Below are positions 46,801-61,094 of a DNA stretch of 64,000 nucleotides, piece after piece. This DNA comes from Phoebastria nigripes. Taxonomy: Eukaryota; Chordata; Aves; Procellariiformes; Diomedeidae. The notes under the pieces were generated by a model that saw only the letters and a program-made list of their open reading frames with translations, was not told the origin of the DNA and searched no databases. A program made the translations under genes and the position numbers. The stretch is from contig JAYKAV010002810.1 of the NCBI GenBank assembly GCA_035582835.1, positions 210,126 through 274,125 on the forward strand. Direction: 5' to 3'. Each line of letters begins with the position of its first letter. Position 1 is the first letter of the stretch.

Positions 46801-49800
46801 TTGCAGATAGTCTATGCTCTAAGATCTATCATCCCTAGCTGTCTCCACCCAGCAGGCTAGGTCTGGAAGTAGTATCAGGCAGACTAAGTGGATTAACCTG
46901 CTTAAGTCATTGCTAGTGTAAAGATCTCTATCCTCTATGGCAGCAACATCATATCCTTTCTTGTTTCTCTTGTTACTTCACTGTATACCTCTGAAACCTC
47001 ACTTACACTAAAATTGTCTGGGGTTTTGCTTCATCCAAGTTAACACACTCCCATTTTCCCTCCCACATTAGCCTGGATAGTGAAGANTTACCTCAGATAC
47101 CTTCAGATGCCACAGAAAAACCACCGGATGCTGGACATTATTTGGGCAAATCGAAGAATGTTTCCTCCAGGGCAAAGATGAAACACTCCATTGTAACATC
47201 TGTATGAAACAACTTGCCTTTTTATTCTGGAAAATAAACCCCATGATATTGAAATAATAGTTACCCTTTGTTTACTTCGATCTCGGAGCAGAACAGTGAC
47301 TTTGCGAGTCCATACCCAAGACCAAGTAGTACACAAAAGCAACATCTCCTCAATTCACTTTGTGCTTCTCTTCCAAAGAGATTTTGTGAATCAGAATTCC
47401 ATTCTGATTTTGTGACCAGAATGTGGCAGTCCTCTATGATCTTCCTCCATCAAGTCTGGGATCTCTGCCCAACACATGGGAAATGTAGCACTAGAAATAC
47501 TGCACCAGTTCTGGCCGTACCCAGCCTGTTCAGCCATGTGCACAGAAGAGCACTCAGAGCTTTCTCAGGGCTACTGGCAAGAACTGGGAGGACAAATCTC
47601 TCTACATGTACATCACACATCTGGGCCATTCCTCACCTTTCNAAGTAGGGCTTGGGCAAATGGCTTCATCTGATTTCTTCCTCTTAATTGTATCTCAAAC
47701 AGCCTTGATGAACATAGAGCTATGCGTGGTTTAGAACTAGACCTGTTTAACCTGCCTGTAAAACATCATCTTTTTTTTCTGGAGAGTGACCCAGCAGACC
47801 CTAATTAAGATGCTCTAGTCAGATACACNGTCAGTGGAAGTTGTCCTCAGCTCAAGTGAGGAAAAGACCTTTGATTCATGGAGCCGAAGGTCAGTTTTTG
47901 CTGATGGCTGTGTAGCCCTTTCTATCCAGGAATGAAAAGACTCCCAGTAGGATAGGGCAGATGGCCAACAAGGGTGTAAGGAGGAAGGCCATGACTATGT
48001 AAAATACCAGGGAAGCCAACAAGGCAGCAAGCAGGGGCAAAGGTTTGTGTGTATGGAGCTAATGCATGCAACACTTTGCTCATCCCTGCTAATGCAGGTC
48101 TGCACAGAGTTCCACAATGGAGGCAGTTAACATTGTTTTCTGGTATCTTTTACAAGTTACATAGTAAGGAGAAAAACTGGGCAATATCTGATCTATTACA
48201 TCATTATGTGTCACAAAGTTTTGCCTCCTGTCTAGTCAGTGGTCTTATGACACAAGCTCAAGCCAAAACTTAACTAACTCACTTGCATAAGAACAAGTCA
48301 TCTCAGGGAACCCTGCATGAGATACTGGAACATATCACTTGGTGCTGTGGTATTTCTCATTAAAAAAATAAGAAGTTCAGCATTCAGGTACTTTTAAAAA
48401 TTACTTTTAAATACAACATTCTGAAAGTCAGTAATGGGCTGGGAAAAAAGGCAAAGCTAATTAAATTATATTGCAGCACTTTTTTTTTCTTAGAGTACTT
48501 GTTTAATATTAAATGAGTTATTTAAAAATAACTATGGACAACAAATGGATAAAAAAAGATAGATCAGGTGGACTGAAAATTAAAAGTGAAACTTAAATAT
48601 TCATAGAGTTTTTCCTCTCAGTGCTAGAGCTGGTCAGAAATGTTTTACTGCAACATTTCCTGTCAGAAAATGGTATTTCATCAGAACAAAACAACCTCTT
48701 CAGGAATATGTCAATTATGACAAAATGGGGGGGAGGGACAGTAAATGAACCCTTTTAGTGGTATGAAAACATTCTATTTTGAAGTGTTTCTGAACATTAT
48801 CAGCATGGTGTTTCTTTTAATCATAATAATTTTATAGTCTGGTTTAAAAGTGAAGATTGGAATAAAACATTCAAGCACTATAAAATGTGTCATTCCAGCC
48901 TTTCTAAAAGCATTTTTTAAATTTTATTTTATTTCACTTTCTTTGTCTTCAAAATTACATTTTGGAAAATTTTGTTATAATTTAGGACAAAAATGTCTCA
49001 GCTTATAATTCTTAAAGGAATGAAGTTTCAAATTTCATGGGGCTTTACTTAACACCTGTTCATATTTTTTGCCCCATTATTTACTTTAGGTGGGTTCACA
49101 CTGTCTCAAGAGATGACATAAAGGAGACCAAAGATGTTGTGTATTTTTTTTTCTTTCAAAGTTTCATCTTTCGAACTGAAACTTCTTCATTTAAGAGATT
49201 TTCTCCCCTTCTTTTCTCATTGAACCTCCATCCCTGCACCTTCCCCACCTGCCCCTTGTAATCTAAATCAGAGCACAAAAGTAATTTGGGGGTTTAATCA
49301 GAACACAAAGGTTTTTTGGTTTCAGGGGTTTTTTAAAATCTGTTTCTTTAAAGTAGTGTTTTTTAATGCAGATCATTTTGATGATTATGTTTGTAACGTA
49401 ACCATAAAAAAGGTGTTGGTGCAAGCTGCCAGTCCCTGCAGAAGAGGCAGAGACCAGTGGTGGTGGGTAGGTGGGAGCAAAAGCAATGAGGAACAGAGAC
49501 AACTCTTCTGCCAGCCTCAACACTACAGAAAACATGTTGTAGACTTCTGCAAAGGTTCAGATCCGTCCACAAGGATGAGCCATGGGGTGACCTGGTCTTT
49601 ACTTATTTTGACCAACTTGTTTAAAACGAGATAATCCCATTTGGTACACACAGGCATTAATAGAGTCATTTCATCTGCTGTTGTGATTTATCTTTGCGCT
49701 GAATGTAACAATGAAGTTGCTTAAACTCTGAATGCTCCTGACTGTAGTCTAAGCTTCCATTATTTCCAGGACGTCTGTATACACTGTTTACACATAAAAT

Positions 49801-52214
49801 ATACCCTGATACTACACATGATATCAATATCATGGTTAAAAATAGTCAAGCTGTCTCATTTTACAGATGATTGAATAGACACCTAAGTGGGTTGGGATTT
49901 GGTATGAGGACTCTTATCTCAGAGGTCAAGGGTTCAGATGTGTTCCAAATCAATACTAACNGAGAGTTATTACCTTTGGGTGGCCTATGTAAAATGAATG
50001 GTGGTTGTAGCCTAATTTCTAGTTGACAGATGTCTGTGCCATCAAAAATATCCCATCATTACATTTGGCATTCTTCAAATAAGCCTCAACGTAGAAGCCA
50101 AAGACAGACTGAGCACAGAGGTGGAATTAATCTCTTATGAAAGGACTATAGTTGGTCCTTCCAAAACAGAGATAAAACAGATTATTCAGGAAGATTGAGG
50201 AATACTGAACTGTTAGTGCTTGCAGTTTGCACCTTCCCATGAATAAAGAGAGGGCAGAATTTTCATATGTTTTTGATCCAGCATCTTTTCGCAAGCCCCG
50301 AATTCACTTTTGCGGGGGAAAAGATATAAGAGGCTTATTTGTGCTACCAAGTTAAGATTGTGTCAGTGTCTCCCTTATAAACCCCATCAAGCCATAAAAA
50401 TTTAATCTGGGCTAAATGTTGGCAGAGATGTTCTCAGCCCTGAAGTATGTTTTAAAGCACATTAAAACTATGTGTTAGGCCACTTATAAGTTAAAATACT
50501 CAAGGCTAAACAACAATAGTAAAAAAGTCCTTTCATCTAAGTGTGNAATGCAAAGAGGAAATCAAATGTTATATGGTTTAAATAATATTCCTGTGTCTGT
50601 GCATCAAATGAGGAATCTTTGACAAGTCTTTCTGATTAAGTCTGAGGATACTTGAGAGATTCTTCTTGCTTGAACTGTTGGGAATATGCTGTCAGCAGGT
50701 CTTGGAGACAGACCACAGAGAGCTTTAAAAAATGAGAGTGATAACATTTTGAAATCACTGCAGAACTTTACTGCCACGAAGGAAAAATACATAGATTTGG
50801 CTTACTCCCAATGGGAAGATGAGCTGCATAGTTTTGTGCAGCTTGAAGGCGTTAAATTTGCCTAGTGGGAAGACCAGTTAAAAGAGAATTACAGCAGTTT
50901 AAGCATGAAAAATAAGAGTACGCTGCACATCAGCACTCTCAATTCTCAAGCAGATATTGTGAACCTTAATTCTGGCTGCATTTCTCAACTGAAAAAGAAA
51001 GATAACTGATGATTTTAAGAAAAAAAAGGTCTTCTTATTTGTGCATAATAAAAACGCAATATTTTTCTACATTCAGGTGCCCCCTTCATCCTTCAAGATA
51101 TCATGAGCCTGAAAAGGGGTAGATCTTGGCACCAAAAAGCTTACTAGATAAATGCTTTCAAATGGGATGTAAAGGGCTGGATCCTAAGTCCACCAGGGCT
51201 AACTCTAAGCTCCGGACCCTGAGATGCTTCTCATTTTCTGTGGCACTTTGCTGCTGTGCCTTGATGCCAGAAGAATGGGACCCAATGTGAACCACGCTGG
51301 GAAGGAAACCCAGGTACGCAGAGAGCTGCTGTCTTCTGTAAACCGGTCCCAGCATAGGCAACGAGGAAAGCAGGAACCCGGAGCTTGACATAGACAGCAT
51401 CTCACCTGCGATTTAGGTGTTGCCCAGATCGAATAGACATCAGGCACAAAGCAGTTTTGAGCCATGTGGCCCAGGAAAAGAAACATCTCACCAAAAATAT
51501 TAAACCGTTCGAAAGCTCCTCAATTGTCCCCATTAAAAATGCTTCTGTTTTGTGTGTGTTTAAAGATTAAAAAAGCCTATACAAGGCACTTCAGGGAGGA
51601 ATGGCACATTTATAGGAAATACTGGATTAGCTAACACAGTTTTTCCATCTCTAAATTGCATGGAGCTAAACTGTAGATAAAATAACAATCTGGGAATACA
51701 GGGTGTTGATAGGAGGGTTAGTACAGAAATACCAATATTCCATTCTCAGTTTCCAGAGATCATACGGTCTTAAATAACAACTGATATCCCAAAATAAAAG
51801 ATTTAAGTGAATGTCTGTAGTGGATCAAATAATCCTTAGACAAGCTACCTAAGTAGTCAGTAAAAAGAAGAAGGGTACTTCATCCTGATTTAGCTCCTAG
51901 CTCAAGCGCTACTTGTAGAGGCCTCTTTCGTGGTGATTGCACAGCGCAATGCACATGATTGTGTTGGTGCCCGGTCTGTGAGAGCTGGGAGTCTGGCCGG
52001 TCACTTAAAGAAGGGCTGGTGTGGAAGAGAAATGATGCCTCTTAGCTCCCTAAGCAAACAAAGGGTTTACAGAGATGAACAGCTTTTCTGTATCACATAA
52101 TTAAGCCATATCTATATATTTACATGTGTATTTGAATTACATGTATGTATAATATACGCATACACTGCATACATATATTTAATGTGTAAGGGGAAACATT
52201 TGGAAATCTCTGTA
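43811..52214. other. Unique noncoding DNA, with one mildly GC-rich patch
   Basis: No gene is supported. 44880-45120 is GC-rich with several CpGs and no recognisable repeat. A 13-base direct repeat (AAATGTCTGATTT twice) lies at about 46371-46397. An A run lies at 46734-46748. A MIR-like phrase (CTCATTTTACAGATGA) lies at about 49857-49872. The open frame at 47268-47648 has no recognisable product. Confidence 0.5.
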
Positions 52215-52990
52215 CCAGGTGCAGGTGCCCAGGTGCCGGCAGCAGCAGCAGCACCGGGGGGGCTGCAGGGGGGGCCCCNNTGAGGCGCGGCCGGGGCTGC
52301 CCCACGCCGGACACAGGGGCCGGTTCCAGCCGGCCCCAACGGCCCCACCGCAGGGCACAGCTGAGCCCCTCAGCCACGGGCGGGCGCCTCGGGGAAAGCC
52401 TGGGGAAGAAAGGGCAAAACGCTGCCCGGCAGCCAGGGCGGAGGGAAACAGTGTGAGGAACAGCCCTGCGAGCCCCGAGGGGAGAGCAGGGGGAGGGGAG
52501 GAGGTGCTCCAGGCGCCCCGGCAGAGATGGCCCTGCGGCCCCGGGGGGGACCCCCGCGGGGCAGGTGTTTCCCTGCAGCCCCTGGGAAGGCCCCGGGCCG
52601 GAGGCGGGAAAAGTGTGAGGAGGAAGGAGCGGCAGAGAGGGGCTGTTGTGGACTGACCACAGCCCCCATTCCCCATCCCTCTGTGCTGCATAGAGGGGAG
52701 GAGGTAGGAGAGTTGGGGATGAAGGAGTGAAGGTGAGCCTGGGAAGAGGGGGAGGGTGCTTTAGTTTTTGGCTTTGTTTCTCAACCCAACTTTATTTTAA
52801 TTGGCAACAAATTAAATTTTGCCAGGTCAAGTCTGTTTTGCCCATGACAATAACTGGTAAGGGAACTCTCTGTCTTTACATCCACCCACGAGCTTTTCTA
52901 CCTTATTTTCCCCCCCGTCCTGTTGGGGAGGGGGAGTAAGAGAGCAGCTGGGTGGGTGTCTGGCAGCCAGCCAAGGTCAACCCACCCTGA
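52215..52990 (+). mobile_element. GC-rich LTR-derived segment of an avian endogenous retrovirus
   Basis: The right part follows a known avian LTR in order. It reads AAACGCTGCCCGGCAGCCAG and GAGGTGCTCCAGGCGCC, then AGTGTGAGGAGGAAGGAGCG. An AATTAAA-type signal at about 52809-52816 is followed by GTCTGTTTTGCCCATGACAA, then CCACCCACGAGC. It ends at GCAGCCAGCCAAGGTCAACC, followed by CACC. Full copies of this family carry repeated units containing CTGGAGCAGG in the middle; these are missing here, so it is internally deleted. The left boundary, near a (CAG)4 run, is not clear and no TG start or target duplication can be seen. 52219-52640 is strongly GC-rich with many CpGs, unlike all surrounding DNA. 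Long frames on both strands in it are a by-product of GC content. Confidence 0.75.
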
Positions 52991-55900
52991 TCTCACATCA
53001 GCAAATGAATTGCCAGGGCCCCAGTGTATACCTTGTTGACCGTAGTATTTAACCACACAAGAAAAAGACACTTATTGTCTCAAATTACCCGTAAGAATTT
53101 GATTACGGTACAANATTCAGCATTTATGAGCCGGAGAGGCATCAGCTGCAGAACATCAACAGCTCCCTGAAAAGGGAGCTCTTCTTAAACCTGCTGAATA
53201 ACATTGGAGAAAACAGGAAGCCTCCTTCCTAACACTGTCACAGAGGCACTGCTCTGAGGAGGCAGTTTTTTCAGCCTAGAGTAAGAGGTATCAGGTGAAG
53301 ACTTGCTCTTGTCCCTGTTTGAGAGTCCACAATAAGACAGCTACAAAAAAGCAGTGCTTCTTGCCAGGCAGGCTGCAGAGTCCAGTGTACATCCATTGGG
53401 CAAGAAGAACATGCTTCTCTGACAAGGTGGGGACACTACCAGGAAGTACTTGTTAGGTTTGTTATTTTATTTTTAGAAAATACAAGGATTTACCAGCATT
53501 CAGCATTCTGGTTTTGCAGTGTCCTGATGTGCACACAGCTAGTGGGATATATCTCTCTCCTCTCCAATTGTTCTTCTGCATTGTGAAGGCGTGAGGATGT
53601 TCCATATGCCAGATTCCTGCTCTCTTAAGACATCAGGGATAAAAGCAGAATTACAGTGTAATTGAGTCTTAGTCCTCTCTGCTACAGGGAATGCAAGCTC
53701 TTTGAGTTTATCATCTCCACCCACGGGAAACTTCTTTTTTTTCTGGGTTTTTTTTGCTTTTTTCAAAAAGCTAGGTCTGATACTTTGCCTAGTCTAACTG
53801 AAGGTAGCAATATACTTGCTAAGATAACAGACCCTCTGTACCTTCTGCTTACTGTGATTTATAACTTTTTCATTGGGAAAGATCTGACTGCTCCTAAGAA
53901 ACTGAAAAACCGCCTCTTATCCCCCAACCTTAAGTAATTCAATTGCCTAATGAAGTNTTTTTATAAAGGTTTGATGTAGCAAGGTGTTCAACTGTGTCAG
54001 TCAGCCTTAACTTGTTTCCAGTTACATTTGCTCAATTGAAGAGAAGTTCTTAAAAAAAAAAAAACAACAACAACAACAACAAAAAAACCCCACAGTCCAA
54101 AATCTGGATTGCTCACAGGCCCAGCTCCATCTCATTTCTGAGACACCTCCAGGAGGACCCTATCTCATTAAATTCATTATCTCGTCCTGCAGCTAATGAA
54201 GGGGGGAGAATGAGGGAGAGGCAATTCCAGAGAACCGCTCCCATCCTCCTCTCCTTCCCCATTAGCTATAAGAAGAAGTGTGAAGAGACAAAGTTCCTCT
54301 TGAAGGTGTTTCAGCTAAGCAGGATGAATCCAGTAAGCCTGGGCCAGGAACTCATAAACCCTTGCTGATATAATGAGCAACCTAAATAGCAAAGGCTGGA
54401 GCCAATCATCCTGAAGCAGTTTGAGCACTAAGTGAGCTCTGAGAGCCTCATGGTTCCAGAAGTAAAAGGCAATCAAAATATATGTTGTGCTGAGTGGAAG
54501 AAACTGAGGAAGCCAAAATGAAAGTCCTCAGATTGCCTGGAATTGTAGAAAACAAGGAGAAGAAAGTGAGACAACTTTTGACTCTATCTGCAAACAGCGT
54601 CCACAGGTGCATTAAGAAGGGAGACATTCAGAAGGTGACTGGTTTTGACAGTGGCTAGTCCGTAGGCATAACATTTTGTTCTGCTTAAAACAACAACGCC
54701 TGGGCTGTTAGGAACAGATGCCAGAGTCTCTGGGGAATTACATATATGCAAAGTGACAGTTAAGGCAAAACAACCCCCCTGACTGATGTGAGTTGGGGGC
54801 CCCAGGGCCACCGCTACTTCACAAAAAGAAACTGTACCTACCCATGTCAGTAAGTGCTGGCTGTGAATTGCCATGGTATCACCAGAGGTAGTGGTTATCT
54901 GCAGTTGCCTGAAATTGTCAACCCGGATGGGAGTGTCACCTTCTCAGAGNGGAGAGAGTCTGGGGCTGCCTGAGGTCAGCCAGCTCCCTCTGAGGGGTCC
55001 TCAGCCAGGCAGTGAGCCCAGCAGGCTGAGACAGGGGGACTTCCAGGACACAGATGTCAGAGTCATATCACGAGGTTTACTNCCTCCCTAGGCAAGTGAC
55101 ATTGAGGTTGAAGGGGAAGTCTGTGAGCTTGAGCAACAGTGCAGCACACTGTCTGAGCCCCTGGTGTAGGTGTTAGTCTGGCTGCAGTTGCGTAGAGCTG
55201 GGTGTTAAAAGTATTATAGCTGGGCATTTTCATGGTAAGCCCTTTTGTTGTAAAGGAAGAAAAGCTGGGGAGTGTGCTCAGCTCCCAAGACAGAGCTTGT
55301 GCAGAGTACTGAGGATCTGATGAAGTTATGCAGAGCTGTTTGGTTCTGGCCACAGACCCAGGAGTTAGCTCTCTTGGGAGTCTTAAATCCTGAATGTCTA
55401 ATGAACATCGCACCCTGCTAGCAGGTGCCGGACCAGAGTGCCCCCTCCACCTCTGCAGAGCAGGGAGCAAGCACGCTAGGCAGCACTCGGATGTTGGGGG
55501 CCCTGATGAGTGCAGGGATGGCAAGGAGAAAGGAAGAGCAGCATATAAACACAGACGTAAGGAGATTCCAGACTGCTGTCTGGGAACTGAAATGAAAAAA
55601 GCATGCAAATATACCTGACCATCAGATTTTAAAGATACTGAACATGAATCAGCAGCCAAAGGGAAACGAGTTACCTCGCCTGAGAAGATACAAAGGCATT
55701 TGCAAATGGCAAAGGCCAAGGAGCCAGACTTCAGTAAAGCAAGTGCTATATAACAAGGCATATCATTTTAGACACTGTCTCTCACCTATTTTCTTTAAAC
55801 TTGCCCTTAAGTCACTGGATGGTGCAGAAAAAGATGAGAAAGCTGTTCTGGGTTCTCAGAGGTAACTACCAGCAGGTTTGCCTGTTTGTTTGTTTCTGTT

Positions 55901-56909
55901 TTGTTTTATTTAACATAACTCACCAGCTGATTTTTACAAATAAGGTAGCAACCCTGAGGTTCAGTGATGAAGAAGTCAAGATTAAGACCGCCATGTCTGT
56001 GAAGTGAGTTGTTAATGGGGAAGAGATGTGACAAAGGTGCAAACTCAGTGAAACAGAAGATTGAGAATATGAGATTTTCAGTGAGTAGAAAATCAGCTTA
56101 ACATTGTGAGATTCAGACAGGAAGGGAGTAACTGAAAGTTTTGCCATTTACATTAAAAAGTAAGGGTTTGAGCCACCAGCAACACTGGCAGCATGGCAGT
56201 CTGTTAGAAACCTCTCCTTTTCAGTATATCCAGGTAACAGTAATTACTACAGCTGCATTCTTTTTAACATAAAGCACTGGTCAGATACTGTTCTCAGCCA
56301 AGTTGATACACATCTGAAGTAACCATACTGACATGCAAGAGCTAATCTGGGGTTAGCTCCAGCACAGCTGATAGCAGCGTGTTGCACTTGGTTGTGTTTT
56401 CACCTGTTGGTGGGAATGGCAGGAGCATCTGCACTGGGTAGCCTTCTGGCTGTGCAAGGTCCCAGACGTGAATGTTAAGGCAATCAGTTCTAGTTTGCCT
56501 TCTGCTTAGCTGTGGCTTTAGATAGAGGAATAAGGTGCTAATGTCATTAGCACTGGGGAGGGGAGAATGCTCTGATTCTGGTGTTGTGGGAGATATTATG
56601 CAGGTTTCCTCTCCCTCTTGTCCTCGTCAAGGCTACACTCAGCCTCACAATATCTCACTTCTGGAATATGGTAGTGTCCAGCAGTGGTTCATGTGATGCA
56701 GCCAGTTACTGGTTTTCATAGCTCTTTTCCTTTCTTTCTGTCATTGGAGAATGAGGAAACCTGTATTTGGCTGCTTTATTTTGTGTCTGTTTGGCTATGT
56801 CTTTATATTACATGGATTAAGGAAGTCTGCCTGGGGACTGGGGTGCAGTTTACATGAAGCTTANATGATGTGCTTGACACAGTTTAGACGTTGTAGGAAT
56901 TTATTGCTT

Positions 56910-56990
56910 GGTTTATGATCCAAAGGCTGTTGAAGTCAATATAAAGAGCCCCACTGTCTCTGAATCAGGCCCTGACATTGCTCTTTACAC
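56910..56990. repeat. Possible remnant of an ancient sauropsid palindromic repeat
   Basis: TGATCCAAAGGCTGTTGAAG followed by TCAAT, and then TGAATCAGGCCC, echo an old repeat type common in birds, crocodiles and turtles, in which GATCCAAAGCCCATTGAAGTCAAT faces its own complement and ends in ATCAGGCCC. The second arm is badly worn here. The short open frame across it is not taken as a gene. Confidence 0.3.
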
Positions 56991-59900
56991 TCATGCAACA
57001 ACAGAGTCCTTCAGGATAACTGGACATGAGAATCCAGAAGGGAAGGTTCTTTGTGGAGATCTCAATACAAATTTGAATAAACTAATCCAAGCCAGAGGTA
57101 AACATTTGGGTAATAATGTGTTGTCTGATGAAAGCAGGTGGAAATGATGTAATTCATACAACACCTAGCCTCTGCTGGACTCTAGGTAAATGAATCCTAG
57201 AAAACCTATGTGTCATAGTGAAACATAGCTCAGTGAAAACATCTGCTGAGTGAAAAACCTCAGCCAAAAAGTAAGCACACAAGATAAAAAAAAAGAAAAA
57301 AAAGAAAAAAAAAAAAAGGCATAAAACCAAAACTGACTCCATTAAGAAATGTCAGCAGAGTAAACCTGAAAATACTTTACTGATGTTGTAGATATTGGTA
57401 GCATGCCTTCACCCTCAGTATTATCTCTGGTTCTGGTGGTCTCCACCTCAGAAATGATCTGACCAAGTACATGAGTTCCAATGTTGCTATAACAGTGACA
57501 TGTTTTATTACACCTATTAAAGTTTATTTATGTCAGACTCCAGAAGCCTCAGTTATCCTCTGCTGATGAGGTTTTACGCCAGTCAACAGCAAGGCTCTAG
57601 CAACAGAAATAGATGGAAATGGGAATTTCTCCTTGATTTTTTTTGCAATGTCTGCCCCATTCACTGAGTTTTAAATCTCATCTTTACTCAGAATATTGTT
57701 TGAACGGCTGGTTGTGCTCCAGGGAATGACTAAGAGCATTTTTATTTTCTCCTCTTTTTGTGCTACATTTGTTAAAAGTTTTATTTCCTGCAGTCTATCA
57801 GCCAAATTCCGAATGTTTCACAGACTGGAATATTTCAGGCAGCTCTTGCCTATTCAGAAGTGTATGTTAGTATATCTCATTTAGACAGAAGGTCACAGCC
57901 TGTCCTTATTTACAGCCTATGAAGTTGACGTGATCAGTGTTAAGTCCCAATTTCTCTCTTCCTCATGAAACACCTTGGCCTTGACCAGATCTGCCCTCTC
58001 TGAGATAAGCTGTGAGGTGCAGGTATGCTCTGTCTTGCACCGTATGGGCCCCATCTCCCCACCATCCATGCTGTCTGACCACATCCGCTTTCCTTCCAGA
58101 AGGTGCACATCTGGATGCCAGAGCTGAGTGTAGACACAGCCACTTGAGACCTGTACTAAAACTCGCATGGGACCCTGTCAGTTGTTTTCAGCATTAAAAT
58201 TAATCAGCTAAGACCTCATAGTATGAATTCTCTGACTTTAAGATTTCTTTTGATTCCTTACGTGGAAAAACAATTGGTCTCTAAGGTGCTTCTACATAAG
58301 AGTTTTAGTTCAGATGAGGAATGAGTTTTTTAAGCAAATTTCTCGGTTGTCACCCTTACTCTGCTCTGTTTCATATTTGTATTGAAAAGATGCTAACTTA
58401 TGGATGAAAACAAACCAGAAAATACACTCTGGGTGCACACTGATACGCTCCCAACACTAACAGGCATTCAGTTCACAGGATCAGACTAGACCTAGTCCCA
58501 NGTAAACCCTTCCAAAATGCGTACAGTGCTCATGTCAGATCTCTGTATCAGCTGTTTCACTCTACAGATCCCCTCCTANCATGCAGCACTATTTGCTAAT
58601 GTAGACCTAGCCTAAGAGGATATTAATGCAAAACTATTCCAGGTCACATTAAACTGTCTCAGACAAGTGGCATGTATTTGGCAACTGAAGGGCATAATAA
58701 TGTAGTGTGATAAGTGCTCCAGAGTTATGTAAATTCTGCCATTTAATTTTCTGGTACTTTATTTCAAAACAATCTGGATGTGGACAGTATCAACTTAGTT
58801 GTAGCGATGTTTGTGAATACTAATAATAGTATGAAAACCGTGCATCTTGAAACACAGTAAACACTCTGATTTAGATTCTTCTGTTTCATATTTACATATA
58901 ATCTTTAAAGGAGTTCCCCCNAAAAATATTAACATGAAGCACTTTCCAGAGGGCTTTATCCTGCCCTCAGAAGTGTGCAACGAGACTTCTCTGTGGCATC
59001 CTGTGTGAGCCCATGGCCTCCATGAGAGCAGAGGTACCCACCACCTACTGCTTGTTGGAGTAGAGATAGGGGCTTCACTCCTCAGAAACAGGCAGCTAAA
59101 TCTCAATGACTTTGAGAATCAACTGTAATATCTGCTGGTGTCCTCGGCTCAGTTTTCCCATGTTTTCAGTCCTCTCAGTACCCAAAGTCATGGGGGAGTT
59201 TCCATGAGAGGAAACACAATGTCCTTCCACAGGTCCCTGGGAACTCTACCGGTGAAGTGACTCAGTCTTTCATACACTCGTACTATCTCCTGAACCACAT
59301 TCAGACCCCACAGACCTTGGTGTTCACTAAACTCTGTGCTAAGAATGGAAGTTCTTGTGTTCTTCATTTTGCACTAGCCTGATAAGGATAACTGGGCAAA
59401 ATATAGAGAAGTCTTCCTTTCAGTTGATAGGCTTTTGAGTCTGTGATATTTGGGATGAAATAAATTAAAACTATCATAGACAGGAAAGCTGGGGAGAGGC
59501 AATAGAAGGCTTATACTGTGGAAGTGACAGAGTTCATAACAAGATAACCAGAAGAGAGGGAAAAAANCACAGTAAAACCATGGAGATGGGCACTGCACCT
59601 TAAGTCACACATGTCATCATAGGACCTTCAAAATTGGAAGCTACATTTATAGGTGACTTGCTTGCTCCTAGCCCTGTGATCCTCAGGATGCCAGGTATAA
59701 ATGTGATGTGGAGGATAGCTATCTCTCTTCTTCTATGTCTTGTTGGGCAGGTGAAAGAACATGCGGAAAGCCAGTTCCTCAGCTTATCTACCCAGAACTT
59801 GAAATGAGCAGAAAATTCAGGAATGGAGGAATTCTTTGCTTATTCCTATTCAGAGATNAGAAAACTCAGTACAGAAAGTATCATCTCCTCTATATCAACT

Positions 59901-61094
59901 TCCTTCTGAGTTTCCACTGACGATATTGTGGCAGCCACCATAGCTAGAAACAAAAGCAGAATTGGCTGAGGAATCAAGCTAANCTGAGAGCAAGAGAAAG
60001 ACTTTTATTTTCCAATGTTCCTGGCAGGGTGGCTGTTTCCCATGGAAAGCTGGGATCACTGTTCAGTGTAAGATGACCAAGGACAACTCCTCGGTCAAGG
60101 ATGACTTAAATTGTCCTCCTAGTGAGACACATCATTGCAAACTGCAGAGGATGAGAGCAGACCTTAGTGAATTCTTATGATGCTCCTCCTGCTTATTCTT
60201 GCAACAAAACAGAAATCATCAGAGATGTGTTAATTGCAGGAGCCTCAAAGCAAAACTAGATAATATTTCCCAAGGGAGGAAGGTGCCACCAAACCATGAA
60301 TAATGTTTACTGCATGGGAATTGGAATACNATAAATTAACCTTGCCTTCTGCATGTTCACACCAGTGCATGAAAAAAAGGCAATGGACTACAGGTAAAGT
60401 TACTCTGGGGGTGAGATTCACTGACCATTAAGGAAGGCATAATAATACCCAATTTTTCTGCCTTTTGCATGTCCCCTTCTCCTTCCGGTTTCCTCAGTCT
60501 TGTAAGCCCATTTGTTATTTGTGAATAGGGAAATATTCCCTGGTGAGGGCACTTGGGAAACATCGAGTGGTGCCTGTTANACTTAAGAAGGAGAAGGAAA
60601 AAAAAAAACAAAAACAAAACAAAAAAAANCCACCAAATAAAATAATTTTGATAAGTTTTTTAAAACNACATTTTTCTTAACTGTGCAAAAGGAAAAAGGG
60701 TATTTTGCAATGCCTATTGAGGANCAGATCCTACAAATTGGTAACTACCTGCAAATTGATTTCTACAAAAGAATGCTACCATGCTGCTTACTCTTTTAAA
60801 GAAAAGGGACAGTAACACTTTCTAGAAGCTCTTAATTTGCAAAAATTTCTGCAAGTGTGGAAGGAAAAAGGCTGATGTATATACTGGTGTGATTTATTTT
60901 TGTTTGTCATGAGGAAGGGAAAGAAACTTTTCCAGTTTCAAAGTCAAAGAAGCTTCTCATTAGAGTGTGTGTAGCAGATCAGGTGAAGAAGAAATTCTGT
61001 GTTGCAGCTATGAAAAAAAGTTGGATGTTTCAGTTAATTTCTTTATGGAAGGCAAGATCATAAATGGTACAAGCCACTTGGCTTAGCTGGCTGC

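Noticed and set aside
52179..52691. Long overlapping frames on both strands, up to 170 codons
   Set aside because: They lie in the GC-rich LTR segment, where stop codons are rare in all frames.
55063..55761. 232-codon open frame on the minus strand, the longest outside CR1
   Set aside because: The translation is rich in Ser, Leu, Pro, Ala and Cys with no domain, the frame contains an N, and an equally gene-like reading is absent on the other strand. No splice or start context supports it. Chance is the simplest reading.
56908..57147. 79-codon plus-strand frame ending before a GTAAAC donor-like site
   Set aside because: Its first third overlaps what looks like an ancient palindromic repeat, no convincing splice acceptor precedes it, and I recognise no protein.
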